Of a stretch of DNA of 64,000 bases, positions 51,294-58,800 are shown piece after piece (the stretch's first letter is position 1; the number at the start of each line of letters is the position of its first letter). Below the pieces are notes generated by a model. The model searched no databases, had not been told where the DNA came from, and saw only the letters and a program-made list of their open reading frames with translations. This stretch comes from Streptomyces sp. NBC_01717 (GTDB lineage: Bacteria; Actinomycetota; Actinomycetes; Streptomycetales; Streptomycetaceae): positions 3,720,001 through 3,784,000 of the forward strand of contig NZ_CP109178.1 in the NCBI RefSeq assembly GCF_036248255.1, read 5' to 3'. The translations under genes were made by a program, and so were the position numbers.

Positions 51294-53953
51294 CACGAGA
51301 CTCCCAGGTATTCCATCGCGCTCTTGGGATCCTTCATCTTGCCGGAGTCACGAGCGGCCTGCTTCTCCGCGTCGGTCTTGGCGTTCCACGCGGCGTCCAT
51401 GTCCTTCAGCTGCTTGGGGGTGACGTCCTGACCGGCGATCCGGGCGCCGAGACCGTTGTCCGCGATGGTCTGAGCCGGGGTGCCTGGTGGGGTCGTACCG
51501 GTCTTTTTGTCCTTCTGGAAGCCGTTGAAGATCTTGTCCCAGTCCTTGGGGGTCTCGATCTGGTAGCGGGCCGCTCGCGGCGGTGTCACTCCGCTCTCCT
51601 TGGCCCAGTCGGCCAGCCGCTCGGCCTGAGCGGGGAGGGACGCCTGAGTGGTCGCATTGGCTGTGTTCTTGACCTCCACGACGTGGACCTTGCCGTCCTT
51701 GCCCTTGTAGGCGACGTCGACGTCATCGATGGTGCTGACATCGAGCGGCTTGCCGTCTCCGAAGTCCACCGACTTGCGGCCCTTCTGCGCGCCGACACTC
51801 GCGTACACCTTGGTGCCCTCGGCAGCGTCCAGGTCGGCTGCGCGCTTGGCTGCGCGGGCCTCCGCCATGGCTTCGGCCAGCTGGTGGCGGTCGGTGGCCT
51901 TGAGGACAGTCCCGCCCAGGGAGCCGCGGCTCTGGGTGTCGATGCGCTTGTCGTTGAGCATGTCGGTGAGATCGTCCAGTGCGGACGCCAGCTCGGCCTT
52001 GCCGAATTCACCTCGGCTCAGGTCGGGGTTGTCCTTGGCCCTCGCGGCCAGCTTGTCGATCGCGCCCTCGTTGAGACTGAAGCGCTCGGACTTGGGCGTC
52101 TTCTGCTTGTCACTGGCGTCCCGGATGGTCTGCTTGGCCCGGTCGGCCGCGGTGGAGAGTTCGGCTCCGTCAGCGGCCCGGTCGGCGTCGTCAGCTTCCT
52201 TCTGGGCGTCGCGAGCGTTGTCCGCCTCCTCGCCCTCGCACTTTTTGTTGCCTGCCGCGAGAACGATCAGGGGGGACTCGGCGTGTCCTGCGGCCAGGAT
52301 CCCCGTGCCGGAACCGGGCACGCCGCTGGGCTTACGGCCGGTGCCTGCGCCCTCGTACGGCACGAGCCTGGCGGCACCCAGCGCGATGGTGCAACTGCCG
52401 TGCTCCTCGGCCTTCTCGGCAGCGTCGTCGGCGTGCTCCTGCGCTTCGTCGGCCGCCTTACGAGCCCCCTTGGCGTCGCCGAGCCCGGCCGCCTTACGGG
52501 CCCGGCCCGCGGCATCCTTGGCCTTGTCGGCTGTCTCGGCGATGGCTTGGGCGAGCTTGCCCAGCTTGCCGAGTTTGCTGGACTTCCCGGCGACCTTGGC
52601 CACGTCGTAGCCGGGGATGAAGAGCGAACCGACATTCCAGATGACGGTGGTGGCGGCCTGGGTCTCTTCGCCCCGGTTCCAGGTTTCGCGGACCTCCTCG
52701 CCGACGAACATGTCGTCCAGGACGTTGACGCCCGTGTTGACCGAGGCGCCGCCCCAGTCGGTCAGCGCGTCGAAGTAGTCACCATCGGCCCACTTGTCAC
52801 CGGCGTCCTTGGAATCCGTGCTCCACTTGTCGCCGAGCGATTTCCCGTAGTCGACGATGCCGGAGACGGTGTCGATGGGGTGGACGACGGTGTCCCACAG
52901 GTCGGTGACATCGCCCCAGATCCCGTCGACGAACAGGCCCTCGCCGACCTGCCCGAGCTGATCGAGGGTGCATCCGAGGAAGCCGGAGCATTCCTCCTCC
53001 TTCTTCTTCCCGTCGTTGCCCTCGTCGTCGGCTGTCCCGTCCTCATCAGTGGCGATCGGCTCATACGGGTCAGTAGGATCGCCGGCTTCGCTGGTGGAGC
53101 CGGTGTCATCTCCGCCGCCGGGCGCGCCGTTGTCGGTGCCATCACCCGTACCGCCACCGGTACCGCCACCCGTACTGTCGCTGGTGCCGTCATCCGTGTC
53201 ATCCCTGGTACCGCCACCAGTCGCACCGCCGGCGACGGTGCCGCCATCCGTCGTCGGGCCGGGCTGATCCTCCGTATCGCTGCCCGCCTCAACCGTCTCC
53301 CCACCGTCCCCGGTGGCCGGGCACGAGCTACCCGTCAGTGAACAGATCGCCGACTGAAGGCCGTTGGTTATCTGTCCACCGACTCCGCTCAACGCCAGCG
53401 CGAGGATGATCGCCGCGACCACAGCGATCAGACCGACATACTCCATCGCCGTCTGCCCGCGGTCACGCCGCCACTTGATCACGTGAGGCAGCGAGAAGGG
53501 GGGTCGCCCTGCCCGCTCGCGCTCCGCGAGCCGGAACCACGCCCGGCTCCCCTCCTGGCACAGGAACACGAGAATCACGACAGGCAGAAGGAGCTGAGTG
53601 AAACCCTGAACCGAACCGTCACGGATGTTGGACAGGTCACTGAGGATCAGCCACGCCTGTACGGCGATCAGGCCCCACCACACCCGGACCCCACCGGTCC
53701 AGGCGCGCCGCGCCAGCACCCAACCGACAACCCCGGGCGCGGCCGCGTACGCAAGCAGCCCCAGCAGCGTGCCGTTCACCGCATCCAGGGAGGCGGCGGT
53801 GAGGAACAGGCCGATACCGCCCAGCACGGTCGCCCCGAACAACACGTACACCAGCCAGCGGGCCACCATGAGTGGTTGCGGCATGGGTCGGCGGGGAGCG
53901 TCATGGGCCTGCCCTGACGCTCCGGACCATGGGACACCACCAGAGAAGGACAT
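51293..53953 (-). CDS. 4-TM plus Flp-like helix polymorphic toxin candidate with PD-(D/E)xK tail
   Basis: An 886-residue protein. Four hydrophobic helices (about 30-150) are followed by a class III prepilin signature (DRG, then QTAME171-Y and a hydrophobic helix). A long Gly/Thr/Asp repeat linker (about 215-310) leads to a middle region with segments typical of polymorphic toxins (WNVGSLFIPGYDVAKVAGK) and to Ala/Asp/Lys-rich helices. The C-terminal domain contains Asp746, then VEVK with Glu760 and Lys762 (DDVDVAYKGKDG... HVVEVKNTA), the D-(x)n-ExK order of restriction-endonuclease-fold nucleases. The start is the ATG at 53953 with TGAGGT; a TGGG dyad lies 97 bases upstream. It overlaps its probable immunity gene. 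Confidence 0.8.
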   Translation of the reverse strand: MSFSGGVPWSGASGQAHDAPRRPMPQPLMVARWLVYVLFGATVLGGIGLFLTAASLDAVNGTLLGLLAYAAAPGVVGWVLARRAWTGGVRVWWGLIAVQAWLILSDLSNIRDGSVQGFTQLLLPVVILVFLCQEGSRAWFRLAERERAGRPPFSLPHVIKWRRDRGQTAMEYVGLIAVVAAIILALALSGVGGQITNGLQSAICSLTGSSCPATGDGGETVEAGSDTEDQPGPTTDGGTVAGGATGGGTRDDTDDGTSDSTGGGTGGGTGDGTDNGAPGGGDDTGSTSEAGDPTDPYEPIATDEDGTADDEGNDGKKKEEECSGFLGCTLDQLGQVGEGLFVDGIWGDVTDLWDTVVHPIDTVSGIVDYGKSLGDKWSTDSKDAGDKWADGDYFDALTDWGGASVNTGVNVLDDMFVGEEVRETWNRGEETQAATTVIWNVGSLFIPGYDVAKVAGKSSKLGKLGKLAQAIAETADKAKDAAGRARKAAGLGDAKGARKAADEAQEHADDAAEKAEEHGSCTIALGAARLVPYEGAGTGRKPSGVPGSGTGILAAGHAESPLIVLAAGNKKCEGEEADNARDAQKEADDADRAADGAELSTAADRAKQTIRDASDKQKTPKSERFSLNEGAIDKLAARAKDNPDLSRGEFGKAELASALDDLTDMLNDKRIDTQSRGSLGGTVLKATDRHQLAEAMAEARAAKRAADLDAAEGTKVYASVGAQKGRKSVDFGDGKPLDVSTIDDVDVAYKGKDGKVHVVEVKNTANATTQASLPAQAERLADWAKESGVTPPRAARYQIETPKDWDKIFNGFQKDKKTGTTPPGTPAQTIADNGLGARIAGQDVTPKQLKDMDAAWNAKTDAEKQAARDSGKMKDPKSAMEYLGVS

Positions 53954-54049
53954 GCCTGACCTCAACCCCCGGAACGGAAACGGCCGTTCGTGGTGGCGCA
54001 CGGCACCCCACCCCGCGACCAATCGTATGGCGAGCGAACAGACGCGCCA

Positions 54050-54065
54050 TGGGCCCCGGGACCCA
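54050..54065. promoter_or_regulatory. TGGG-dyad operator copy f
   Basis: TGGGCCCCGGGACCCA, matching all fixed positions, 97 bases upstream of the toxin start at 53953. A half site GGGCCCCA follows at 54071-54078. Confidence 0.6.
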
Positions 54066-54216
54066 AACCCGGGCCCCATTACCGCCCTTGACACGCATCG
54101 ACCGGCCGAGATCCGCAGCCGGGCGTAGCCGTCGTCCCTCTGCCGGCCGACCACCTGGCGACTGCTTACGGCTGGTCTCCTTCTCCGCCGCCTTCGCCGC
54201 GTCGGCATGAGCCGCC

Positions 54217-54435
54217 GGCGCCGCTCCTTTCAGAGCATGACGGCCTCCGGGTCGATGCAGTGCGGAACTGGTCCCGGACGACGAGGTGCAGTGCGTCGTC
54301 ACAGTGACGGAGGGAGACGTACCGCTCCTTGGCCGGGGTCATCCTCGCGGTGGCAGCAACGAGTTCGGTCACCGCGAGCGCGTTCGGCCAGGTGTACCGG
54401 GCGAGGCGGTGCTTGTGCAGCGGGACCGTGATCAC
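54217..54435 (-). pseudogene. remnant of an ATP-binding regulator
   Basis: The minus-strand frame reads TVPLHKHRLARYTWPNALAV, TELVAATARMTPAKERYVSL and RHCDDALHLVVRDQFR, then loses similarity. It matches the first part of the remnant at 42395-42706 and the same small HATPase family. The G box and C-terminal part are absent. Confidence 0.5.
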
Positions 54436-54765
54436 GGTGTGTCAGATGGCCACGCTGCGGGACTTCCTCGCTGACAGCCGCGAGGCGCTCCGGCAGATGA
54501 TCCGCGACATCAAGGACGGCAGGGCAGACCACCTGTTCTGACGCCGAAGGCCCGGTACCGCGACCATGTGTCGGGGCGCCGGGCTGTAGGGTCTCGCACT
54601 TCGTTTCATACGCCGAGGCTGTGACCTGCGACTTCTCGCGGTGTCTCACGCTGCTTCATCTGCGGTTGTCTCAGCTCTCGGTGCATCCCCGCCAGGTTTG
54701 CTGAGGCCGGCCCGGACGGGCAGACCGCTGACCTGCGGTGTCTCACGGCCCGCTATCACCCGCGA

Positions 54766-55024
54766 CGGCGGTGCGGTCGGTTGTGTGGAGGCGCCGCACG
54801 GCGGAAGACGCGGGGGCGTTCTGCGCCGGATGTTCGACCGCGACATCGCGCTGCGCGGGGGCATCGCCCAGACCGCGCCTACATTCCCAAACTCCTTCCG
54901 GACGTGCTCTCCGGAGTCCTCGATCCGGGGCCGTCTTCGACCATGCCGTCCCCCTGGCCGAGGTGCCGGACGGCCATCGGGCGATGGACCACCGGTCGGC
55001 GCTGAAGGTGCGCGTCACCTTCTG
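54766..55024 (+). pseudogene. C-terminal fragment of a zinc-dependent alcohol dehydrogenase with frameshifts
   Basis: Frame one reads GGAVGCVEAPHGGRRGGVLR then MFDRDIALRGGIAQ. A second frame gives AYIPKLLPDVLSGVLDPG, and a third gives FDHAVPLAEVPDGHRAMDHR SALKVRVTF then stop. Read together these form the last third of a medium-chain zinc alcohol/formaldehyde dehydrogenase, so at least two frameshifts are needed. The left end lies just beyond a GTCTCACGG repeat. Confidence 0.7.
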
Positions 55025-55038
55025 AGCGCGGGGGCCGA

Positions 55039-55066
55039 CGGCACGGGTTTGATCCCTCCCGTGCCG
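55039..55066. terminator. hairpin between the dehydrogenase remnant and DUF2461 gene
   Basis: 9-bp stem (cggcacggg / cccgtgccg) with a 10-nt loop, at the 3' side of two converging reading directions. Confidence 0.55.
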
Positions 55067-55084
55067 CGCGGGGCCCTCGTGATG

Positions 55085-55717
55085 TCAGGCGGCGCGCTTC
55101 ACGTGGCGGACCAGCCACATCAGCAGGGCGTCCAGGTCAGCGGCGGCCGAGAGGACTCGGTCGACCGCCTCGGGAGTGTGCAGCCACTCCTCGCAGCCGA
55201 GGGGACGGGCGGCGATCAGAGAACGGTGGCGCAGCAGGCTCGCACGGGAGTGGTCTGTCGGATAGCCGCGCGGGGGGCGTTTCATCACGTCCCCGGAGAT
55301 GTCGTAACCCTTCTTCCGCACGTCCTCGACGATGGCGGACAGTTCGCGGCCGCTCTCCTCGGAGGCTACGGCCTTGCGGAACATGTCCACCTGGCCGGGA
55401 TCGGGGTACCACCAGGCGCCCTGGATCCGCAGGCCGTCCAGGGAGAACCGGAGACCGATCTCGATCTTGCGGCCGAGCCGGATCACCGCGCCCTGGTGCT
55501 GCCACCACCAGGAGTCGGTGCGGTAGTGCCAGACGGAGAAGTCCTCGTACCGGGGGTCGGTGTCCGCGACCTCGTTGAGCATGGCGATCATCGGCTGCCG
55601 GACCAGGCGTTCGCGGTCCGCGCGGTAGCGCTCGCGGGTCGCGTGGGTCGGTTCGCCCTGGAGCTGCCACAACACGTCCATGGCCTGCTCCGGCCAGCCG
55701 GTGAACTGTCCGCGCAT
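55085..55717 (-). CDS. DUF2461 domain protein
   Basis: A 210-residue protein of the DUF2461 family: FTGWPEQAMDVLWQLQGEPT, HATRERYRADRERLVRQPMI, VWHYRTDSWWWQHQGAVIRL, LRIQGAWWYPDPGQVDMFRK. Function of the family is unknown. I take the ATG at 55717: the minus-strand TATCCT lies 6 bases before it, typical of a leaderless promoter. The longer frame to 55924 adds a stretch without homology to the family. Confidence 0.75.
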   Translation of the reverse strand: MRGQFTGWPEQAMDVLWQLQGEPTHATRERYRADRERLVRQPMIAMLNEVADTDPRYEDFSVWHYRTDSWWWQHQGAVIRLGRKIEIGLRFSLDGLRIQGAWWYPDPGQVDMFRKAVASEESGRELSAIVEDVRKKGYDISGDVMKRPPRGYPTDHSRASLLRHRSLIAARPLGCEEWLHTPEAVDRVLSAAADLDALLMWLVRHVKRAA

Positions 55718-56192
55718 GCGCGCAGGATAGCTCACCCATGATCCGCGCGCGGAGAGTGAGGCGGGCAGGGAGGCGTAGCCCCAGACATGGTGGGAGGTGT
55801 TGCGGCGGGGCTCGCCGGCCAGTTCGATGTGCCGTGCGCGGTGGGCGAGTTCGTCGAGGAACACGGAGAGTGCAGTCGATATGAAGCGGGCGGTGAGATT
55901 GTGCAGCCGAACTTGAGATCCCACAAAAGAGGTTAGGGTCTCGCCGCTCGTGACATGTCGATCTTGCGTGACCTGGGCGTTCTTGGCTGTCTCACGGCCT
56001 TGTCACCCATGATCAGTCTCAAATCCGTGGCATTTCCTCGCGAGGGCGAGGTCGAGATGAGGCGGCTTGTCCGAGTACACCACGCTGAGCCCCGAGCACG
56101 AGGACTACATGCGAGCTCAGATCGCGCACCGATGAGTTTCCCGCGTCGCGCCGGTCTGTACGCGTGAGACCGACTCACGGAAGGCTGGCGCC
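55718..56192. other. gene-free region with repeat copies
   Basis: About 475 bases. The minus-strand extension of the DUF2461 frame runs into it without coding evidence. Two GTCTC-type repeats lie at about 55931 and 55986. A short plus-strand stretch near 56075-56135 (LSEYTTLSPEHEDYMRAQIA) looks protein-like and may be the tail of a lost gene. No intact gene. Confidence 0.4.
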
Positions 56193-56756
56193 ATGCGGAA
56201 ACTGATCTACGGCATGAACCTGACCCTGGACGGCTACATCGCAGCGCCCGGCGACGACATCGGCTGGAGCGTGCCGAGCGACGAGCTGTTCCAGTTCTGG
56301 TCCGACCAGTTGCAGGCGACCGACCTGTCGCTGTACGGGTGCAAGCTGTGGCAGACGATGAGCTCCTACTGGCCGACCGGCGACCAGCGGCCCAACGCCA
56401 CCCCGGCGGAGATCGAGTTCGCGCGCCGCTGGCGGGACATGTCGAAGGTGGTGTTCTCCTCGACGATCGACAAGGTCGACTGGAACACCCGCCTGGTCAC
56501 CGGCGACGCGGTCGCCGAGATCACCCGGCTCAAGGCCGTGGACGGCGGCCCGATGGACATCGGCGGCGCGACGCTCGCCGGGGCGGCCATGCGGGCCGGG
56601 CTGATTGACGAGTACGTGCTGGCCACCGCGCCGGTCCTGGTGGGCAGCGGCACGCCGTTCTTCACCGCGCTGGACAACTGGGTGAACCTGAACCTGGTGG
56701 AGACGCGGACGTTTCCCGGCGGCGTAATCCTGACCAGGTACGAGACGAGGCGCTGA
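56193..56756 (+). CDS. dihydrofolate reductase family protein (RibD C-terminal-like)
   Basis: A 187-residue NADPH-binding reductase-fold protein: KLIYGMNLTLDGYIAAPGDD, LSLYGCKLWQTMSSYWPTGD, SKVVFSSTIDKVDWNTRLVT, GGPMDIGGATLAGAAMRAGL, IDEYVLATAPVLVGSGTPFF. This is the YyaP/RibD-C branch found in many soil bacteria, not the housekeeping DHFR; its substrate is unknown. GGAAGG precedes the ATG at 56193. Confidence 0.85.
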   Translation: MRKLIYGMNLTLDGYIAAPGDDIGWSVPSDELFQFWSDQLQATDLSLYGCKLWQTMSSYWPTGDQRPNATPAEIEFARRWRDMSKVVFSSTIDKVDWNTRLVTGDAVAEITRLKAVDGGPMDIGGATLAGAAMRAGLIDEYVLATAPVLVGSGTPFFTALDNWVNLNLVETRTFPGGVILTRYETRR

Positions 56757-56775
56757 GCAGCAGCACCCACGCGCT

Positions 56776-56848
56776 GGTCTCACGGTGATGTCGTATACGA
56801 CATCGGTACGACACGACCCGTGAGATTACGACATCAGCCGCGAGACCC
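56776..56848. repeat. palindromic repeat array at the 3' end of the tnsA-like gene
   Basis: GGTCTCACGG (56776-56785), then the perfect 18-bp palindrome GATGTCGTATACGACATC (56787-56804), TACGACAC (about 56807), TACGACATC (56827-56835) and CCGCGAGACCC (56838-56848). Read as a whole it is an imperfect inverted repeat with the ATGTCGTA unit four times. It overlaps the stop of the tnsA-like gene and resembles the clustered transposase-binding repeats of Tn7-like ends. Confidence 0.55.
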
Positions 56849-57370
56849 GACACACTCCACCGTCCTGCGAGTCCAGTCGAAGGTGAAGGCCACCTCGGGC
56901 TTGGAGACACGGTGCAGAGGCTTGACGTCCACCACTACGGGCCCCTGCCCGGTGATCAGCAAGTAGTCCGGGATGTGCTTGCGCACCTTCCCGTCCAGAT
57001 CCGCTCTCAGCAAGAACGGCTGGGCCACGATGTGGCGTACGGAAGGATCGAAATCGGCGAAGAGGAGACGCGCCAACTCCAGCCGCGACTCGTAGATCAC
57101 GTGGTCGTTCGTCGTCGCCGCCCGATAGATACCCGAGTAGCGCTTCTGCCCCCTAACCAGCGGAATGTTCGCCAAGGCACCGCCGATGCCAAGAGCTCGA
57201 CGGACACCTCGCTCCAGGCCCGGTCCTCCATCGCCGCACGCCCCTTGGGGCGGACGCTCACAGACGCAGCGAATTCCCCCACCGCATACCCCCAGCCACA
57301 CATCAACTTCCTCTGCAGCCAAGGTGCCGGCGCAGCGAGGGCAGGCGGGATCGATCACGGGTCTAGCCAC
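56834..57370 (-). CDS. TnsA-like transposase endonuclease, probably C-terminally truncated
   Basis: A 178-residue protein with an N-terminal Cys-rich stretch (CPRCAGTLAA, VCGGGIRCVCERPP) followed by a TnsA endonuclease domain (VIYESRLELARLLFADFDP, VRHIVAQPFLLRADLDG, then HIPDYLLITGQGPVVVDVKP). The Glu, Asp and VKP elements of the catalytic core are present. TnsA cuts the 5' strand in Tn7-like transposition with TnsB, which is absent here. The reading frame stops abruptly at a GTCTCGCGG repeat after TFDWTRRTVE, where homologs continue, so the gene seems cut short. GTG start at 57370, no strong ribosome site. Confidence 0.75.
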   Translation of the reverse strand: MARPVIDPACPRCAGTLAAEEVDVWLGVCGGGIRCVCERPPQGACGDGGPGLERGVRRALGIGGALANIPLVRGQKRYSGIYRAATTNDHVIYESRLELARLLFADFDPSVRHIVAQPFLLRADLDGKVRKHIPDYLLITGQGPVVVDVKPLHRVSKPEVAFTFDWTRRTVECVGSRG

Positions 57371-57495
57371 CCGGATAGGTGACGCTCCGACCTGCGAGTC
57401 TCACGGCGGCGGCATAGATGCCGCCGCCGTGCAGAATTCGCTGAGACTATGCAGCGAATTTTGAGACCCCACTGGCCTCACGTGTGCGGGTCGGA

Positions 57496-58158
57496 TCAGG
57501 AAGCACTGCCGCGCGGGAAGGAGACCTCCACGCGCCGGTTCTTCTTCCGGCCTTCTTCGTCGGCGTTGCTGGCGATCGGGTACTGCTCGCCGTACCCACG
57601 GATCTCGAAGGTGACGTTCGAGTCGAGCGACTGGGCCAGCACCGAATGCACCGCGTCGGCACGCTGCTTGGACAGCACGTCACCGTGTGCGGAGGAACCG
57701 AGATTGTCGGTGAAGCCGAAGACGCGCACCTTCGTGGCGTTCTGCTTCTTGATCTCGGCAGCGACGGCCGCGATACGGGACTTGGCCGCCGAGCTCAGCT
57801 TCGCGCTGTCCTTGCCGAAGAGGACCTCGGCCTGGAGCGCGAACTTGATGCTCGCGTTGCTGTCCTCGCGACGCTCCTCGCCGCCCATGTCCTCGACGAC
57901 CTGGATGATGTCGAGGACCTTGGCGGGAGCGAGAGTCCCGCCCTCGGCCATCTTGAGGTCGGGATCGTTGCCGTCCACCTCGACCGGGGGCGTCGCGGAT
58001 GCCTCAGTCCCCGGTGGCACGCTCGGTCCGTCATCGGCCTGTGCTGTCGAAGCACCGAAGACGGACGTGCCGGCCATCAGTACCGCGGCAGCGATGGCGA
58101 TGCCTGCCGCATGCGTTGGCCTACGCCGTGTGCGGATGTATGTCATGTCGGCCGTCAC
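57496..58158 (-). CDS. OmpA-family peptidoglycan-binding protein
   Basis: A 220-residue exported protein: signal peptide (ATHAAG-like hydrophobic stretch, GIAIAAAVLMAGTSVFGAST), a short linker and a C-terminal OmpA domain with VRVFGFTDNLGSSAHGDVLS and KQRADAVHSVLAQ, then IRGYGEQYPIASNADEEGRK. In a Gram-positive the domain would grip peptidoglycan and could anchor the pilus base. The GTG at 58158 overlaps the upstream lipoprotein stop (GTGA), so the genes are coupled. Last gene of the Flp operon. Confidence 0.85.
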   Translation of the reverse strand: MTADMTYIRTRRRPTHAAGIAIAAAVLMAGTSVFGASTAQADDGPSVPPGTEASATPPVEVDGNDPDLKMAEGGTLAPAKVLDIIQVVEDMGGEERREDSNASIKFALQAEVLFGKDSAKLSSAAKSRIAAVAAEIKKQNATKVRVFGFTDNLGSSAHGDVLSKQRADAVHSVLAQSLDSNVTFEIRGYGEQYPIASNADEEGRKKNRRVEVSFPRGSAS

Positions 58159-58769
58159 CCAGAAATCTTCAGCGACGTGGTGGCAAACGTCGGCAGGCTG
58201 AAGTCAACTTCGGTCGTTGTGCTGGGAGGAGCCGGGAACTGCATGAATACCGGCAGGGAACTTCCCGGCTGGACGGCTGTCATGCCGACCGTGCAGAGGC
58301 ACCGCCCATCCGTATCACGAAGGATGTAGTAGCGCTTCTTACCAGCCTTGTCCACCAGCGTCGCACCACCGACGGAGTTGAGATTCTTGTTGACGATAGC
58401 GGTCTCGCTACCAGACCACGCCGAGGGATTGACTGCGACATCGCCTTGATTCTTCAGTTCGCCCTGAACGGTCACGAATCCGCCGGAGTCCCGCTTCACT
58501 TCGTTGATGACCAGCAGCATGCCCTTGTCGCCCTTGACCTCGGCGAGTTTCACATTCGGGTCTACCTTGTCCCCAGCAGCAGTATCTTCCTGCGAACCCT
58601 TGTCCCCATCGGAGGGCTTGTTGGGTGCGGAGGATGACGACGAAGAACCGGGGTTCTTCGTCTTTCCGCCGTCATCACTGCCGCAAGCAGTGACGGCGAG
58701 GGCCAGTGCCGCCGCCATCGAGACAGCGGCCACCGCCCTTCGGGTCCTAGCAGTGCGCCGAATGCTCAT
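58155..58769 (-). CDS. hypothetical lipoprotein of the Flp operon
   Basis: A 204-residue lipoprotein with lipobox AALALAVTACGSDDG, a Ser/Lys/Asp-rich linker and a beta-sandwich-like domain (MLLVINEVKRDSGGFVTVQG, ELKNQGDVAVNPSAWSG, KKRYYILRDTDGRCLCTVG) that resembles DUF4352-type sensor or telokin-like domains. AAAGGA precedes the ATG at 58769. Its stop overlaps the OmpA gene start, and the TadG gene is 31 bases upstream. A periplasm-side pilus accessory role is inferred from context. Confidence 0.75.
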   Translation of the reverse strand: MSIRRTARTRRAVAAVSMAAALALAVTACGSDDGGKTKNPGSSSSSSAPNKPSDGDKGSQEDTAAGDKVDPNVKLAEVKGDKGMLLVINEVKRDSGGFVTVQGELKNQGDVAVNPSAWSGSETAIVNKNLNSVGGATLVDKAGKKRYYILRDTDGRCLCTVGMTAVQPGSSLPVFMQFPAPPSTTTEVDFSLPTFATTSLKISG

Positions 58770-58800
58770 CGGTTCTGATTCCTTTACTCGTCGTTCGCTG

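Larger units (their letters stand above)
53954..55084. other. gene-poor region holding remnants and GTCTCACGG-type repeats
   Basis: About 1130 bases without an intact gene. In order it contains dyad copy f, an ATPase remnant (54217-54435), several GTCTC-type repeats (about 54596-54747), an alcohol dehydrogenase tail with frameshifts, and a hairpin. A plus-strand ORF at 54329-54541 (ending LRQMIRDIKDGRADHLF) is antisense to the ATPase remnant and unsupported. Confidence 0.5.
54590..57475. repeat. cluster of GTCTCACGG-like repeats in intergenic DNA
   Basis: GTCTC(A/G)C-type sequences recur between the genes: tagggtctcgc (54596), ggtgtctcacg (54639), ggttgtctcag (54672), ggtgtctcacgg (54738), ttagggtctcgcc (55931), gctgtctcacgg (55986), gtgagacc (56163), tggtctcacgg (56775), cgcgagaccc (56839), gcgagtctcacgg (57395) and tgagaccc (57469). 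Several stand exactly where gene fragments begin or end: next to the alcohol dehydrogenase tail and at the truncated end of the tnsA-like gene. They may be scars or ends of one element type. Positions are approximate to a few bases. Confidence 0.45.

Noticed and set aside
54329..54541. Plus-strand ORF ending LRQMIRDIKDGRADHLF
   Set aside because: It is antisense to the ATPase remnant, has no family match and no good ribosome site.
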